DNA from: an uncultured Patescibacteria group bacterium
GTDB lineage: Bacteria; Patescibacteriota; Microgenomatia; UBA1406; GWC2-37-13
Assembly (NCBI GenBank): GCA_938010745.1
Contig: CALLVF010000026.1
Location: 1 to 11,457 of the forward strand
Length of the DNA stretch: 11,457 nt
Reading direction: 5' to 3'
Numbering within the stretch: position 1 is the first letter of the stretch; each line of letters opens with the position of its first letter. This document shows positions 1 through 6,184 of this stretch, in pieces. The position numbers and the translations under genes were made by a program. The notes under the pieces were generated by a model that was given only the letters and a program-made list of their open reading frames with translations, did no database searches and was not told the DNA's origin.

Positions 1-509
1 GGAATCTTAACGGTCTTTTTTTCTCCTTTAATTATAATCTCTTTTTTTACACCATGAACAGCCTCATCAAAACTAAGTTCAATTTGGTAAACCTCCCTTC
101 GTCTTTGTCTGTTTTTTCTTTGATAAAAAGGTGATTGAAAACCAAAAAATTGCTCAAAAATTTCAAATGGATCAGAAAAACCACTAAACTCAAAATCTTC
201 AAAAGGGAATCCTGCTCCTCCTGTAGTGTATGTATAAGTAAAAGGACCCTCTTTGTAAGTGTAAGTTTGAGAAGAACTTCCTGGAAATCCTCCCGGTTTA
301 AATGCGGCTTCTCCGTATTGATCATAAATCTCCCTTTTTTTTGGATCTGACAAGATCTCAAAAGCTTTATTGATTTCTTTAAATTTTTCAACTGCCTCAG
401 GTGATTTATTTCGATCAGGATGCCATTTCAAAGCTTGTTTACGATACGCAGCTTTGATTTCATCAATATTTGCATTTTTTGATACTCCAAGAATTTCGTA
501 GTAATCCAT
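1..509 (-). CDS. dnaJ: DnaJ-family co-chaperone, zinc-finger-less type (3' end outside window)
   Basis: Partial gene: 169 codons from the ATG at 509 run off the left edge without a stop. The product would stimulate DnaK ATPase and deliver unfolded clients in the cytoplasm. Residues 1-66 form a J domain with the DnaK-contacting HPD at 30-32 (KWHPDRN) and the closing YDQYG. Residues 70-125 are rich in Gly, Phe, Tyr and Thr (TYTYKEGPFTYTYTTGG), the flexible linker. C-terminal domain I starts near 139 (YQIELSFDEAVHGV) and runs straight into GEKKTVKIP. In class A DnaJ a CxxCxGxG zinc finger starts near that point; none is visible, which points to a class B (CbpA or Thermus-type) protein. It is last in the hrcA-grpE-dnaK order, behind a terminator. 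No Shine-Dalgarno precedes the ATG. Family assignment is firm; the missing zinc finger is inferred from an incomplete protein. Confidence 0.93.
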   Translation of the reverse strand, partial: MDYYEILGVSKNANIDEIKAAYRKQALKWHPDRNKSPEAVEKFKEINKAFEILSDPKKREIYDQYGEAAFKPGGFPGSSSQTYTYKEGPFTYTYTTGGAGFPFEDFEFSGFSDPFEIFEQFFGFQSPFYQRKNRQRRREVYQIELSFDEAVHGVKKEIIIKGEKKTVKI

Positions 510-525
510 AAAATTTTTTATGATT

Positions 526-554
526 AATATCTAAAAGTTTTAAAAAAATCCCAA
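526..554 (-). promoter_or_regulatory. Weak candidate promoter for dnaJ overlapping the terminator
   Basis: On the minus strand TTGGGA (554-549) lies 17 bp from GATATT (531-526), each 4 of 6 to consensus. A start near 519 would leave about 10 nt before the dnaJ ATG. The -35 box would be the 3' arm of the terminator stem. Matches are weak and such sites arise easily in AT-rich DNA. Confidence 0.2.
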
Positions 555-587
555 TGTCCAATTTCGCCAGTTATTTGGCCATTGGGA
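541..587 (-). terminator. Intrinsic terminator between dnaK and dnaJ
   Basis: On the minus strand, bases 587-577 and 559-549 pair as an 11-bp stem with one mismatch (outer arms TCCCAATG and CATTGGGA). The loop can form a further 4-bp helix (576-579 with 566-569). Seven Ts (548-542) follow at once, the classic rho-independent layout for a transcript coming from dnaK. The hairpin starts 38 nt past the dnaK stop and ends 32 nt before dnaJ. It should reduce transcription into dnaJ, either as an attenuator with partial read-through or as a full stop if dnaJ has its own promoter. Stem energy was not calculated. Confidence 0.8.
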
Positions 588-624
588 CTAATTTATTTGT
601 TAAGTAAGTGGATCAAAAAATATA

Positions 625-2505
625 TTAATTAATCACCTCTCCCTCTTCCACATTTTTTTCATTATTACCATTTTTCTTTTTTTCTCCACCATCTTTACTT
701 GCTTGTTTATTTGATTGTTCATACATCGTTTGTCCAATTTTTTGCAACGCTTGCGATAAAGCATTAATTTTATCTTCTAATTCCTCCTTTGTTCCTTTAT
801 CTAATATTTCTTTTAACTCCTTAATTTTGGCCTCTACCTCTTCTATCACTTCTTTAGAAACCTTATCACCAGCATCTTTTAACGATTTTTCAGCAACATA
901 AATTATATTATCAGCCTTATTTCTTACCTCAATTCTTTCTCTCTCTTTCCTGTCTTCTTCTGCATACTTTTCAGCCTCCTCTTTCATTTTTTCAATTTCC
1001 TCTTTTTTCAATCCAGTAGATCCTGTAATCTTAATCGCCTGAGATTTTCCTGTTGCTTTATCCTTTGCAGTAACGGTTAAGATCCCATTGGCATCAATAT
1101 CAAAAGTAACCTCAATTTGTGGCACCCCTCGTGGAGCCGGGGGGATACCATCAAGAATAAATCGACCTAGAGATTTATTATCTCGTGCTAAAGGTCTTTC
1201 ACCTTGGAGTATATGAATCTCCACTTGGGTTTGATTATCAGCCGCTGTTGAAAAAATTTCTGATTTGGAAGTTGGAATAGTCGTATTTCTTGGGATTAAG
1301 GGAGTCATAACTCCACCTAACGTTTCCACTCCTAAAGTCAGTGGTGTAACATCAAGCAAAACCACATCTTTTGCCTCTCCACTTAATATACCCGCTTGGA
1401 TCGATGCGCCAACAGCTACCACCTCATCAGGATTAACTGATCGATTTGGTTCTTTTCCAAAAAATTTCTTTACTTCCTCAACTATTTTTGGCATTCTTGT
1501 CATTCCACCAACTAAAATAACCTCATCTACTTCTTTTTCACTAATCTTGGCATCTTTTAAGCAATTTTTTACTGGCTCAAAAGTTTTTTCTATTAAGTGA
1601 CTGACTAAAGACTCAAGTTTAGCCCTTGTTAGCTTTACCAATAAATGTAATGGTTGATTATCTTTGACAGTAATAAATGGTAAATTAACTTCGGTTTCTA
1701 AAGAAGAAGAAAGCTCAATTTTTGCTTTTTCGGATGCATCTCGCAATCTTTGAAGAGCTTGGGGATCCTTCCTTAAATCAATTCCGTTTTCTTTTTTAAA
1801 CTCATCAGCAATATAATCTAAAATAACTTTATCAAAATCATCCCCTCCTAGGTGAGTATCACCATTTGTAGCCTTCACTTGAAAAACACCTTCACCAAGC
1901 TCTAAAATTGTTATATCAAAGGTCCCACCACCTAAATCATAAACAGCAATTGTGTGAACGTGTTTTTTATCCAAACCATAAGCCAATGCTGCCGCTGTTG
2001 GCTCATTTAAAATTCTTACTACATCAAGACCAGCTATTTCTCCCGCCTGTTTGGTAGCTTGTCTTTGTGCGTCATCAAAATAAGCTGGCACTGTAATTAC
2101 TGCTTTTGTCACTTTTTCACCTAAGTAAGCTTCAGCGTCATTTTTTATCTTTTGCAAAATCATAGCTGAAATTTCCTGAGGAGTAAAAGTTTTTCCTTCA
2201 ACTTCAACTACGGCCATACCTTCCTTTCCTTCTTTTATCTTATACGGCAACCACTTAATATCATACTGTACTGATGAATCTTCATATCTTCGACCCATTA
2301 ATCTTTTAATTGAAAAAATCGTTCTCTTTGGATTTATAACCATTTGTCTTTTTGCTACATCACCAACAACTCTTTTGATAGGATCAACAACTGAAGGAAT
2401 AACATTTCGACCCTCTTGTGAATGAATTACTTTGGGCTTTCCTCCCTCCATTACAGCAACGCATGAATTGGTTGTTCCTAAATCAATTCCAATAATTTTA
2501 CCCAT
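625..2505 (-). CDS. dnaK: Chaperone protein DnaK (Hsp70)
   Basis: Full-length 626-residue Hsp70, close to the usual 610-640. It binds exposed hydrophobic segments of client proteins in the cytoplasm and cycles with ATP, DnaJ and GrpE. The ATPase domain has the phosphate-1 motif DLGTTNS (8-14), NEPTAAALAYG (167-177), the phosphate-2 motif DLGGGTFD (190-197) and the adenosine motif GGMTRMPK (333-340). The interdomain linker VVLLDVTPLTLGVE spans 381-394. The substrate-binding beta domain and helical lid follow, with a Lys/Glu/Asn-rich tail ending EEGEVIN. The ATG at 2505 begins MGKIIGIDLGTTNS, the standard start. It lies 68 nt downstream of grpE and has no clear ribosome binding site. It is the third gene of the hrcA operon and is followed by a terminator. 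No key residue appears to be missing. Confidence 0.98.
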   Translation of the reverse strand: MGKIIGIDLGTTNSCVAVMEGGKPKVIHSQEGRNVIPSVVDPIKRVVGDVAKRQMVINPKRTIFSIKRLMGRRYEDSSVQYDIKWLPYKIKEGKEGMAVVEVEGKTFTPQEISAMILQKIKNDAEAYLGEKVTKAVITVPAYFDDAQRQATKQAGEIAGLDVVRILNEPTAAALAYGLDKKHVHTIAVYDLGGGTFDITILELGEGVFQVKATNGDTHLGGDDFDKVILDYIADEFKKENGIDLRKDPQALQRLRDASEKAKIELSSSLETEVNLPFITVKDNQPLHLLVKLTRAKLESLVSHLIEKTFEPVKNCLKDAKISEKEVDEVILVGGMTRMPKIVEEVKKFFGKEPNRSVNPDEVVAVGASIQAGILSGEAKDVVLLDVTPLTLGVETLGGVMTPLIPRNTTIPTSKSEIFSTAADNQTQVEIHILQGERPLARDNKSLGRFILDGIPPAPRGVPQIEVTFDIDANGILTVTAKDKATGKSQAIKITGSTGLKKEEIEKMKEEAEKYAEEDRKERERIEVRNKADNIIYVAEKSLKDAGDKVSKEVIEEVEAKIKELKEILDKGTKEELEDKINALSQALQKIGQTMYEQSNKQASKDGGEKKKNGNNEKNVEEGEVIN

Positions 2506-2530
2506 ATTTTAAAAATTAAAAACTTATAAT

Positions 2531-2536
2531 ATTATA
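2531..2536 (-). promoter_or_regulatory. Possible secondary -10 box upstream of dnaK
   Basis: The 68-nt grpE-dnaK gap contains a perfect TATAAT on the minus strand (2536-2531). A start near 2524 would give a leader of about 19 nt. At 16-18 bp spacing there is no recognisable -35 box (GTAATT at 17 bp) and no TG extension. In a gap this AT-rich the match may be chance. If real, it would add a HrcA-independent supply of DnaK. Confidence 0.22.
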
Positions 2537-2573
2537 AAAATCATATTTTGATTAATTACTCTCTTACCTTTAT

Positions 2574-3053
2574 TTATTTAGCTTCTTTTTTAATATTTCT
2601 TTTACTTTTGCTTACCTTAACTTGAGCAACTCTTAATATCTTATTATTTATTTTATATCCCTTTCTTACTACTTCAACTACAACATTATCTCTTTCACCC
2701 TCAACAACTTCCACAGCCTCAGCTAGATAAGGATCAAATTCTTTTCCTAGAACTTCAATCTCCTCAATTCCTTCTGACTTAAGTAGCTGAAAAAAACTAT
2801 TTTTTATCATCTTCAATCCTTCATCTTTTATAAATATTTCTGCTTTTTCTATGTTATCTAAGACCGGCAAAAGCTTTAAAAATAAATTTTTTTTTGCTTG
2901 AAAAATTAATTGCTCTTTCTCCTCAATTATTCTTTTTTCTAAATTTCGATAATCTGCCAAGGCGCGAAGATAGCAATTTTTATAATCCTCTAGATCCTTT
3001 TTTAATTTAGCAATTTCTAAAACTTTTTTATCTTTTTGTTTGTTATTATCCAT
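2574..3053 (-). CDS. grpE: Nucleotide exchange factor GrpE
   Basis: 159 residues, slightly shorter than typical GrpE (about 170-200). GrpE dimers open the DnaK nucleotide-binding cleft and release ADP. A charged helical N-terminus (about 1-60, predicted coiled coil) carries the family signature RALADYRNLEKR (30-41). The C-terminal beta domain, about 95-150, shows GKEFDPYLAEAVEVV, the family's G-x-x-FDP-x-x-x-EAV block with Ala where many GrpEs have His, then VVEVVRKGYKINNKILRVAQVKVS. It begins 3 nt after the hrcA stop and has an AAGGA ribosome binding site inside the hrcA 3' end, so translation is probably coupled. The Lys-rich tail is typical. Identity is secure. Confidence 0.96.
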   Translation of the reverse strand: MDNNKQKDKKVLEIAKLKKDLEDYKNCYLRALADYRNLEKRIIEEKEQLIFQAKKNLFLKLLPVLDNIEKAEIFIKDEGLKMIKNSFFQLLKSEGIEEIEVLGKEFDPYLAEAVEVVEGERDNVVVEVVRKGYKINNKILRVAQVKVSKSKRNIKKEAK

Positions 3054-3056
3054 AAA

Positions 3057-3797
3057 TTAAAATCCTTGATCTTTTAAAATTTGTTCAATTAAATTTGAAA
3101 AATATTTAACTTGAGGAGTAATAATATCATACTCCATTCTTTTGGGACCAACAACACCAATTATTCCTCTTATCTTTTCTCCCTCAAAATTTCCAAAAAC
3201 ACTAGCACAGGGATCAAAAAATGGGTCATGAAAATCCTCCTCTCCCAAAACATACATAATCTCATCACTGATTCTACTAAATTCATCTATCACTCTTTCC
3301 CAAAAACTTACCTGATCTAGTCTTTGAAATAAATTTTTTGATAAATTAAGATCGAAAAATTCAGGTTGATTCAGTAAATTAGCTATCCCTGCATAATAGA
3401 GATCGCCTAAATTAGTAGCCGCTAAAGATAAAAGACCAGTCTTTTGAGAGAGAACTTTAGTTGCTTGAGAAAATAATCGATGAGTCTCTTCTCGTTCATC
3501 CCAGATACTGTTTTTATAGGAAACTTCATCAATAGTGGAAAGATCTTTTTCCTTCATTAAGTGTTTAATGTAAAAACGAAAACCTTTAGCCGAAGGTAAT
3601 CTACCTGAGGAAAAATGTGTTTTTTTTAAGTAACCTTTTTTTGCTAGTTCAACCATTTCATTTCTGATTGTTGCTGGAGAAACTCCAAGTTTATATTTTT
3701 TCTCCAAAACTTCAGATCCAACTGGTTGACCAGTTTCTGTGTGTTCCTTAATTATTGCCTTTAATATCTCAACTTGTCTTTGAGTTAAGTCTTCCAT
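3057..3797 (-). CDS. hrcA: Heat-inducible transcription repressor HrcA, short form
   Basis: 246 residues from the ATG at 3797. An in-frame TTG at 3806 would overlap the promoter -10 box and is unlikely to be the start. HrcA represses heat-shock operons by binding CIRCE operators, and in studied species needs GroEL to stay active. Residues 1-80 form the winged helix (LTQRQVEILKAIIKEHTETG; recognition region SPATIRNEMVEL at 40-51; wing GRLPSAKGFRFYI at 65-77). The C-terminal GAF-like end is recognisable from YYAGIANLLNQPEF (134-147) to IIGVVGPKRMEYD (212-224). Typical HrcA is about 340 residues. The shortfall lies between residues about 110 and 134, where the first half of the GAF-like region and the inserted dimerisation segment normally occur. 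First gene of the hrcA-grpE-dnaK operon, with a CIRCE-like site 2 nt upstream. Confidence 0.93.
   Translation of the reverse strand: MEDLTQRQVEILKAIIKEHTETGQPVGSEVLEKKYKLGVSPATIRNEMVELAKKGYLKKTHFSSGRLPSAKGFRFYIKHLMKEKDLSTIDEVSYKNSIWDEREETHRLFSQATKVLSQKTGLLSLAATNLGDLYYAGIANLLNQPEFFDLNLSKNLFQRLDQVSFWERVIDEFSRISDEIMYVLGEEDFHDPFFDPCASVFGNFEGEKIRGIIGVVGPKRMEYDIITPQVKYFSNLIEQILKDQGF
3063..3067 (-). promoter_or_regulatory. Ribosome binding site of grpE
   Basis: Minus-strand AAGGA (3067-3063) sits 9 nt before the grpE ATG, inside the last codons of hrcA. It is the only convincing Shine-Dalgarno sequence at a normal distance from any start codon in the window, and it supports the ATG at 3053. Confidence 0.55.
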
Positions 3798-3799
3798 AA

Positions 3800-3826
3800 T
3801 TAGCAATGTTAATATATATCTGCTAA
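3800..3826. promoter_or_regulatory. CIRCE-like HrcA operator (degenerate)
   Basis: TTAGCAATG, 9 bp, ATCTGCTAA: exactly the 27-bp geometry of CIRCE (TTAGCACTC-N9-GAGTGCTAA), with 12 of the 18 arm positions identical. The six outer bases of both arms match perfectly and the three inner bases differ. Extending outward gives perfect 8-bp arms, AATTAGCA (3798-3805) and TGCTAATT (3821-3828). It overlaps the spacer and -10 box of the hrcA promoter and ends 2 nt before the hrcA ATG, so HrcA bound here would block RNA polymerase. Position and geometry make the assignment strong despite the changed core. Confidence 0.78.
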
Positions 3827-3834
3827 TTTGTCAA
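3806..3834 (-). promoter_or_regulatory. Promoter of the hrcA-grpE-dnaK operon
   Basis: Minus-strand TTGACA (3834-3829, perfect -35), 17-bp spacer, TAACAT (3811-3806; 4 of 6 to TATAAT). The predicted start near 3799 leaves about 2 nt before the hrcA ATG at 3797, so the mRNA would be essentially leaderless. The CIRCE-like repeat covers its spacer and -10 box. This looks like a sigma-70-type heat-shock promoter controlled by HrcA. Confidence 0.7.
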
Positions 3835-4000
3835 GAGGTATAATTCATACATACTTCAAAAATATTATGTCATTTTTCAGTTGACTTTTTCACTATAAGT
3901 AATAAAAAAACTTATTGATGTTAAAAATTACCTATTAAATAGATTAATATTGGACTTTCAAACTGTCCTGGAGAGAAAAATTTAAATAAATAATATTTAA
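3835..4000. other. Divergent intergenic region between hrcA and nfo
   Basis: AT-rich spacer of 166 nt. I find no convincing nfo promoter. TTGACT (3881-3886) with TAAAAA 16 bp later (3903-3908) is the best pair, giving a leader of about 85 nt. AATAAT (3989-3994), just before the nfo ATG, has no matching -35 box. A small interrupted inverted repeat, GGAC (3952-3955) with GTCC (3965-3968), is too short to interpret. No open reading frame or RNA gene is supported here. Confidence 0.4.
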
Positions 4001-4834
4001 ATGAAATTAGGTGCGCATCAATCAATTGCTGGCGGCTATAGTGAGGCATTAAAACGGGTATATAAAATAGGCGGCAATTGTTTACAAATATTTTCTTCCT
4101 CACCGCGCGGCTGGAATTTTCCAAAAGTTGATAAGAAAGAATTGAAAAATTTTTTAGATCTTAAATTTAAATTATCAATTGAACCTGTATATTTTCATGC
4201 TTCTTATCTAATTAATTTAGCCGATGAAGGAAAGATTAGCCAGATGTCAATTAAGTCATTAGTTTTAGAAATGAATGCTGCCTCTCTTTTAAATATCAAA
4301 GGATCAATTATTCACTTAGGCTCTTATAAAGGTCAAAAATCAAAAACCAAATATCAAAATTTAATAGCAAACATTAGAGAAATTTTAAAAAAAACCTCAA
4401 AAGATTCATTATTTATAATCGAAAATGCTGGAAATAGAAAAATTGGTCAAACTTTAGAAGAAATATCGCAAATAATTAAGGACGTTAATGATGAAAGGCT
4501 CCGTCTTTGTCTTGATACTTGCCATTTGTTTTCTAATGGCTATCAGTTTGATAATAATAAGGATTTAGATGAATTTATTAATAAATTAGACAAACTTAAC
4601 CTTTTAGATCGACTTGAAGTTTGGCATATTAATGATAGCCGTGATGAATTTAATTCAGGACACGACAGGCACGCTAATATCGGCGAAGGAAAAATTGATA
4701 TTAATGAATTCAAAACTTTACTTAATCATCCAAAAACTAAAAATTATCCATTTATTATTGAAACACCAGGTTTTGATAATAAAGGCCCAGATAAAAAAAA
4801 TTTAGAAATCTTAAAATCTTTAATTGATATATAA
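4001..4834 (+). CDS. nfo: Endonuclease IV (AP endonuclease, deoxyribonuclease IV)
   Basis: 277 residues, the usual length (about 280). It cleaves the DNA backbone 5' of abasic sites in base-excision repair, using a trinuclear zinc centre in a TIM barrel. It starts with the family opening MKLGAHQSIAGG. All nine expected metal ligands are present by motif: H66 (FHASYL), H105 (IIHLGSYKG), E141 (IIENAGN), D172 and H175 (LCLDTCHLFS), H209 (VWHINDS), D222 and H224 (HDRHANIGEG), E254 (FIIETPG). It should be active. The ATG at 4001 fixes the conserved N-terminus. A GGAG lies 27 nt upstream, too far to serve as a ribosome binding site. It stands divergent from the heat-shock operon and 7 nt upstream of the cca gene, so the two are probably cotranscribed. 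Confidence 0.97.
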   Translation: MKLGAHQSIAGGYSEALKRVYKIGGNCLQIFSSSPRGWNFPKVDKKELKNFLDLKFKLSIEPVYFHASYLINLADEGKISQMSIKSLVLEMNAASLLNIKGSIIHLGSYKGQKSKTKYQNLIANIREILKKTSKDSLFIIENAGNRKIGQTLEEISQIIKDVNDERLRLCLDTCHLFSNGYQFDNNKDLDEFINKLDKLNLLDRLEVWHINDSRDEFNSGHDRHANIGEGKIDINEFKTLLNHPKTKNYPFIIETPGFDNKGPDKKNLEILKSLIDI

Positions 4835-4841
4835 TTTTTAC

Positions 4842-6184
4842 ATGATAAAACTACCTGAGAAAGTTATCGAATTAATGAACAAGTTTCAAAAGAATCAATT
4901 CAAGATTTATGTCGTTGGTGGAGCTTTGCGAAATTTAATATTGGGTAAAGAAGTAAAAAATTGGGATTTTGCCACTGATGCAAAACCCGAGGAGATTATA
5001 AAACTGCTTCCCCAAAGCTTCTACAATAATAAATTTGGAACGGTTACTTTTTTTCAAGATATAAATGGCATAAAAACAGTTTTTGAAATAACTACGTTCA
5101 GAAAAGAAAGTGAGTATAAAGATTTTCGTCACCCAGAAAAAATCAGCTGGGCAAATAACATAGAAGAAGATCTTGCCAGACGTGACTTACTATTAATTCT
5201 ATTGCTTATGATGGAAAACAAATAATTGACCCGTATAACGGCCAAAAACATCTTAAAGAAAAACTAATTGTTGCCGTTGGTAATCCTGATCAACGCTTTA
5301 GCGAAGATGCTTTAAGGCTTTTGCGAGCGATTAGATTTGCTTGTGAGTTGGGTTTTTATATTGAAGAAAAAACCCGCCAATCAATTGAAAAAAATGCTCC
5401 CTTAATCACAAAAATCTCTTGGGAAAGGATTAGAGATGAATTTTTAAAGATTATATCAAGTGATTTTCCTGCCGAGGGAATTTTGTTTTTGAAAAATACA
5501 GGACTTTTAAAATGCATTATTCCAGAAGTTGATATTTGTTTTACTATTCCCCAAAAAAGTCCCAAAAGACACCATATCTATGATGTTGGTACTCACTTGG
5601 TTATGTCTTTAAAACACTGCTCAAAAAAAGATCAAATAACAAGATTTGCTACTTTGCTCCATGATATTGGTAAAGCATTAACCTTCAAAAAAGATGACAA
5701 AACTGGCATCATAACTTTTTACAATCATGAAGTTATTGGTGCTAGACTAGCAGAAAAAATCGCTGTAAGATTTAAACTTTCAAATAAACAAAAAGAAAAA
5801 TTAGTTAAACTTGTCCGGTACCATCAATTTAGCGTCAGTGAAATTCAAACCGACAAAGCAATCAGAAGATTTATAAGAAATATTGGGAAAGAATATCTTG
5901 AAGATATAATTGCTTTAAGATTTGCTGATAGAATTGGCAGTAGCGCTAAACCAGATTCTTGGCGATTTGACTTATTCAGGAAAAGGTTGATTAAAGTACA
6001 AAAAGAGCCATTTAAAATTACTGATTTGAAAATTAATGGTTATGACGTTATGAATATTTTAAAAATAATGCCGGGGCCTCAAGTTGGTAAAATTTTATCT
6101 AAAATATTTAACGATGTAGTACAAGGAAAATTAAAAAACGAAAGAGAAATATTGCTTAAAGAAATCGAAAAATTTAGAAATTAG
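4842..6184 (+). pseudogene. cca: CCA-adding tRNA nucleotidyltransferase, frameshifted
   Basis: Two reading frames joined by one missing base make a 447-residue class II tRNA nucleotidyltransferase/poly(A) polymerase family protein. The first frame, from the ATG at 4842, gives VVGGALRNLILG (24-35), FEITTFR (81-87) and EEDLARRD, then shifts at the TT of 5187-5188 and stops at 5225. The other frame resumes at 5189 with TINSIAYDGKQIIDPYNG, then RFSEDALRLLRAIRFA, an HD domain (LLHDIGK; NHEVIGA) and the C-terminal PGPQVGKIL block. One extra T would restore RRDFTIN. The catalytic DxD reads NWD (40-42), so the first metal-binding Asp is Asn. The product would add CCA to tRNA 3' ends. It lies 7 nt after nfo and overlaps the facing gene by 4 nt. 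Family certain. Pseudogene, sequence error or an unusual active form remain possible. Confidence 0.88.

Noticed and set aside
47..391. 114-codon minus-strand frame and a 71-codon plus-strand frame at the left edge
   Set aside because: Both are other-frame readings of dnaJ, whose J domain and HPD motif are clear in the frame starting at 509.
1265..1600. 111-codon plus-strand frame opposite dnaK
   Set aside because: Antisense shadow of the highly conserved dnaK ATPase domain, with no promoter or ribosome binding site.
3798..3806. TTG at 3806 as the hrcA start (and likewise TTG at 11396 for the DUF4446 gene)
   Set aside because: Both TTG codons fall inside the -10 boxes of the best promoters, and the ATGs nine bases downstream give standard N-termini.
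3839..3844. Plus-strand TATAAT as an nfo promoter
   Set aside because: No -35 box lies at a suitable distance, and the implied leader would be about 150 nt.
3970..3973. GGAG as the nfo ribosome binding site
   Set aside because: It is 27 nt before the ATG, beyond any functional spacing, and no alternative in-frame start lies nearer.
3921..4124. 67-codon minus-strand frame across the nfo start
   Set aside because: It runs through the conserved nfo N-terminus and the intergenic region and has no recognisable protein pattern.
4824..4841. TTG at 4824 as the cca start
   Set aside because: It would overlap nfo and add six residues not typical of the family. The ATG at 4842 leads directly into the conserved N-terminus.
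5181..5225. Programmed -1 frameshift in cca
   Set aside because: The shift region reads GAC TTA CTA, which is not an X-XXY-YYZ slippery heptamer. I see no Shine-Dalgarno-like stimulator upstream or strong hairpin downstream. A one-base deletion is simpler.
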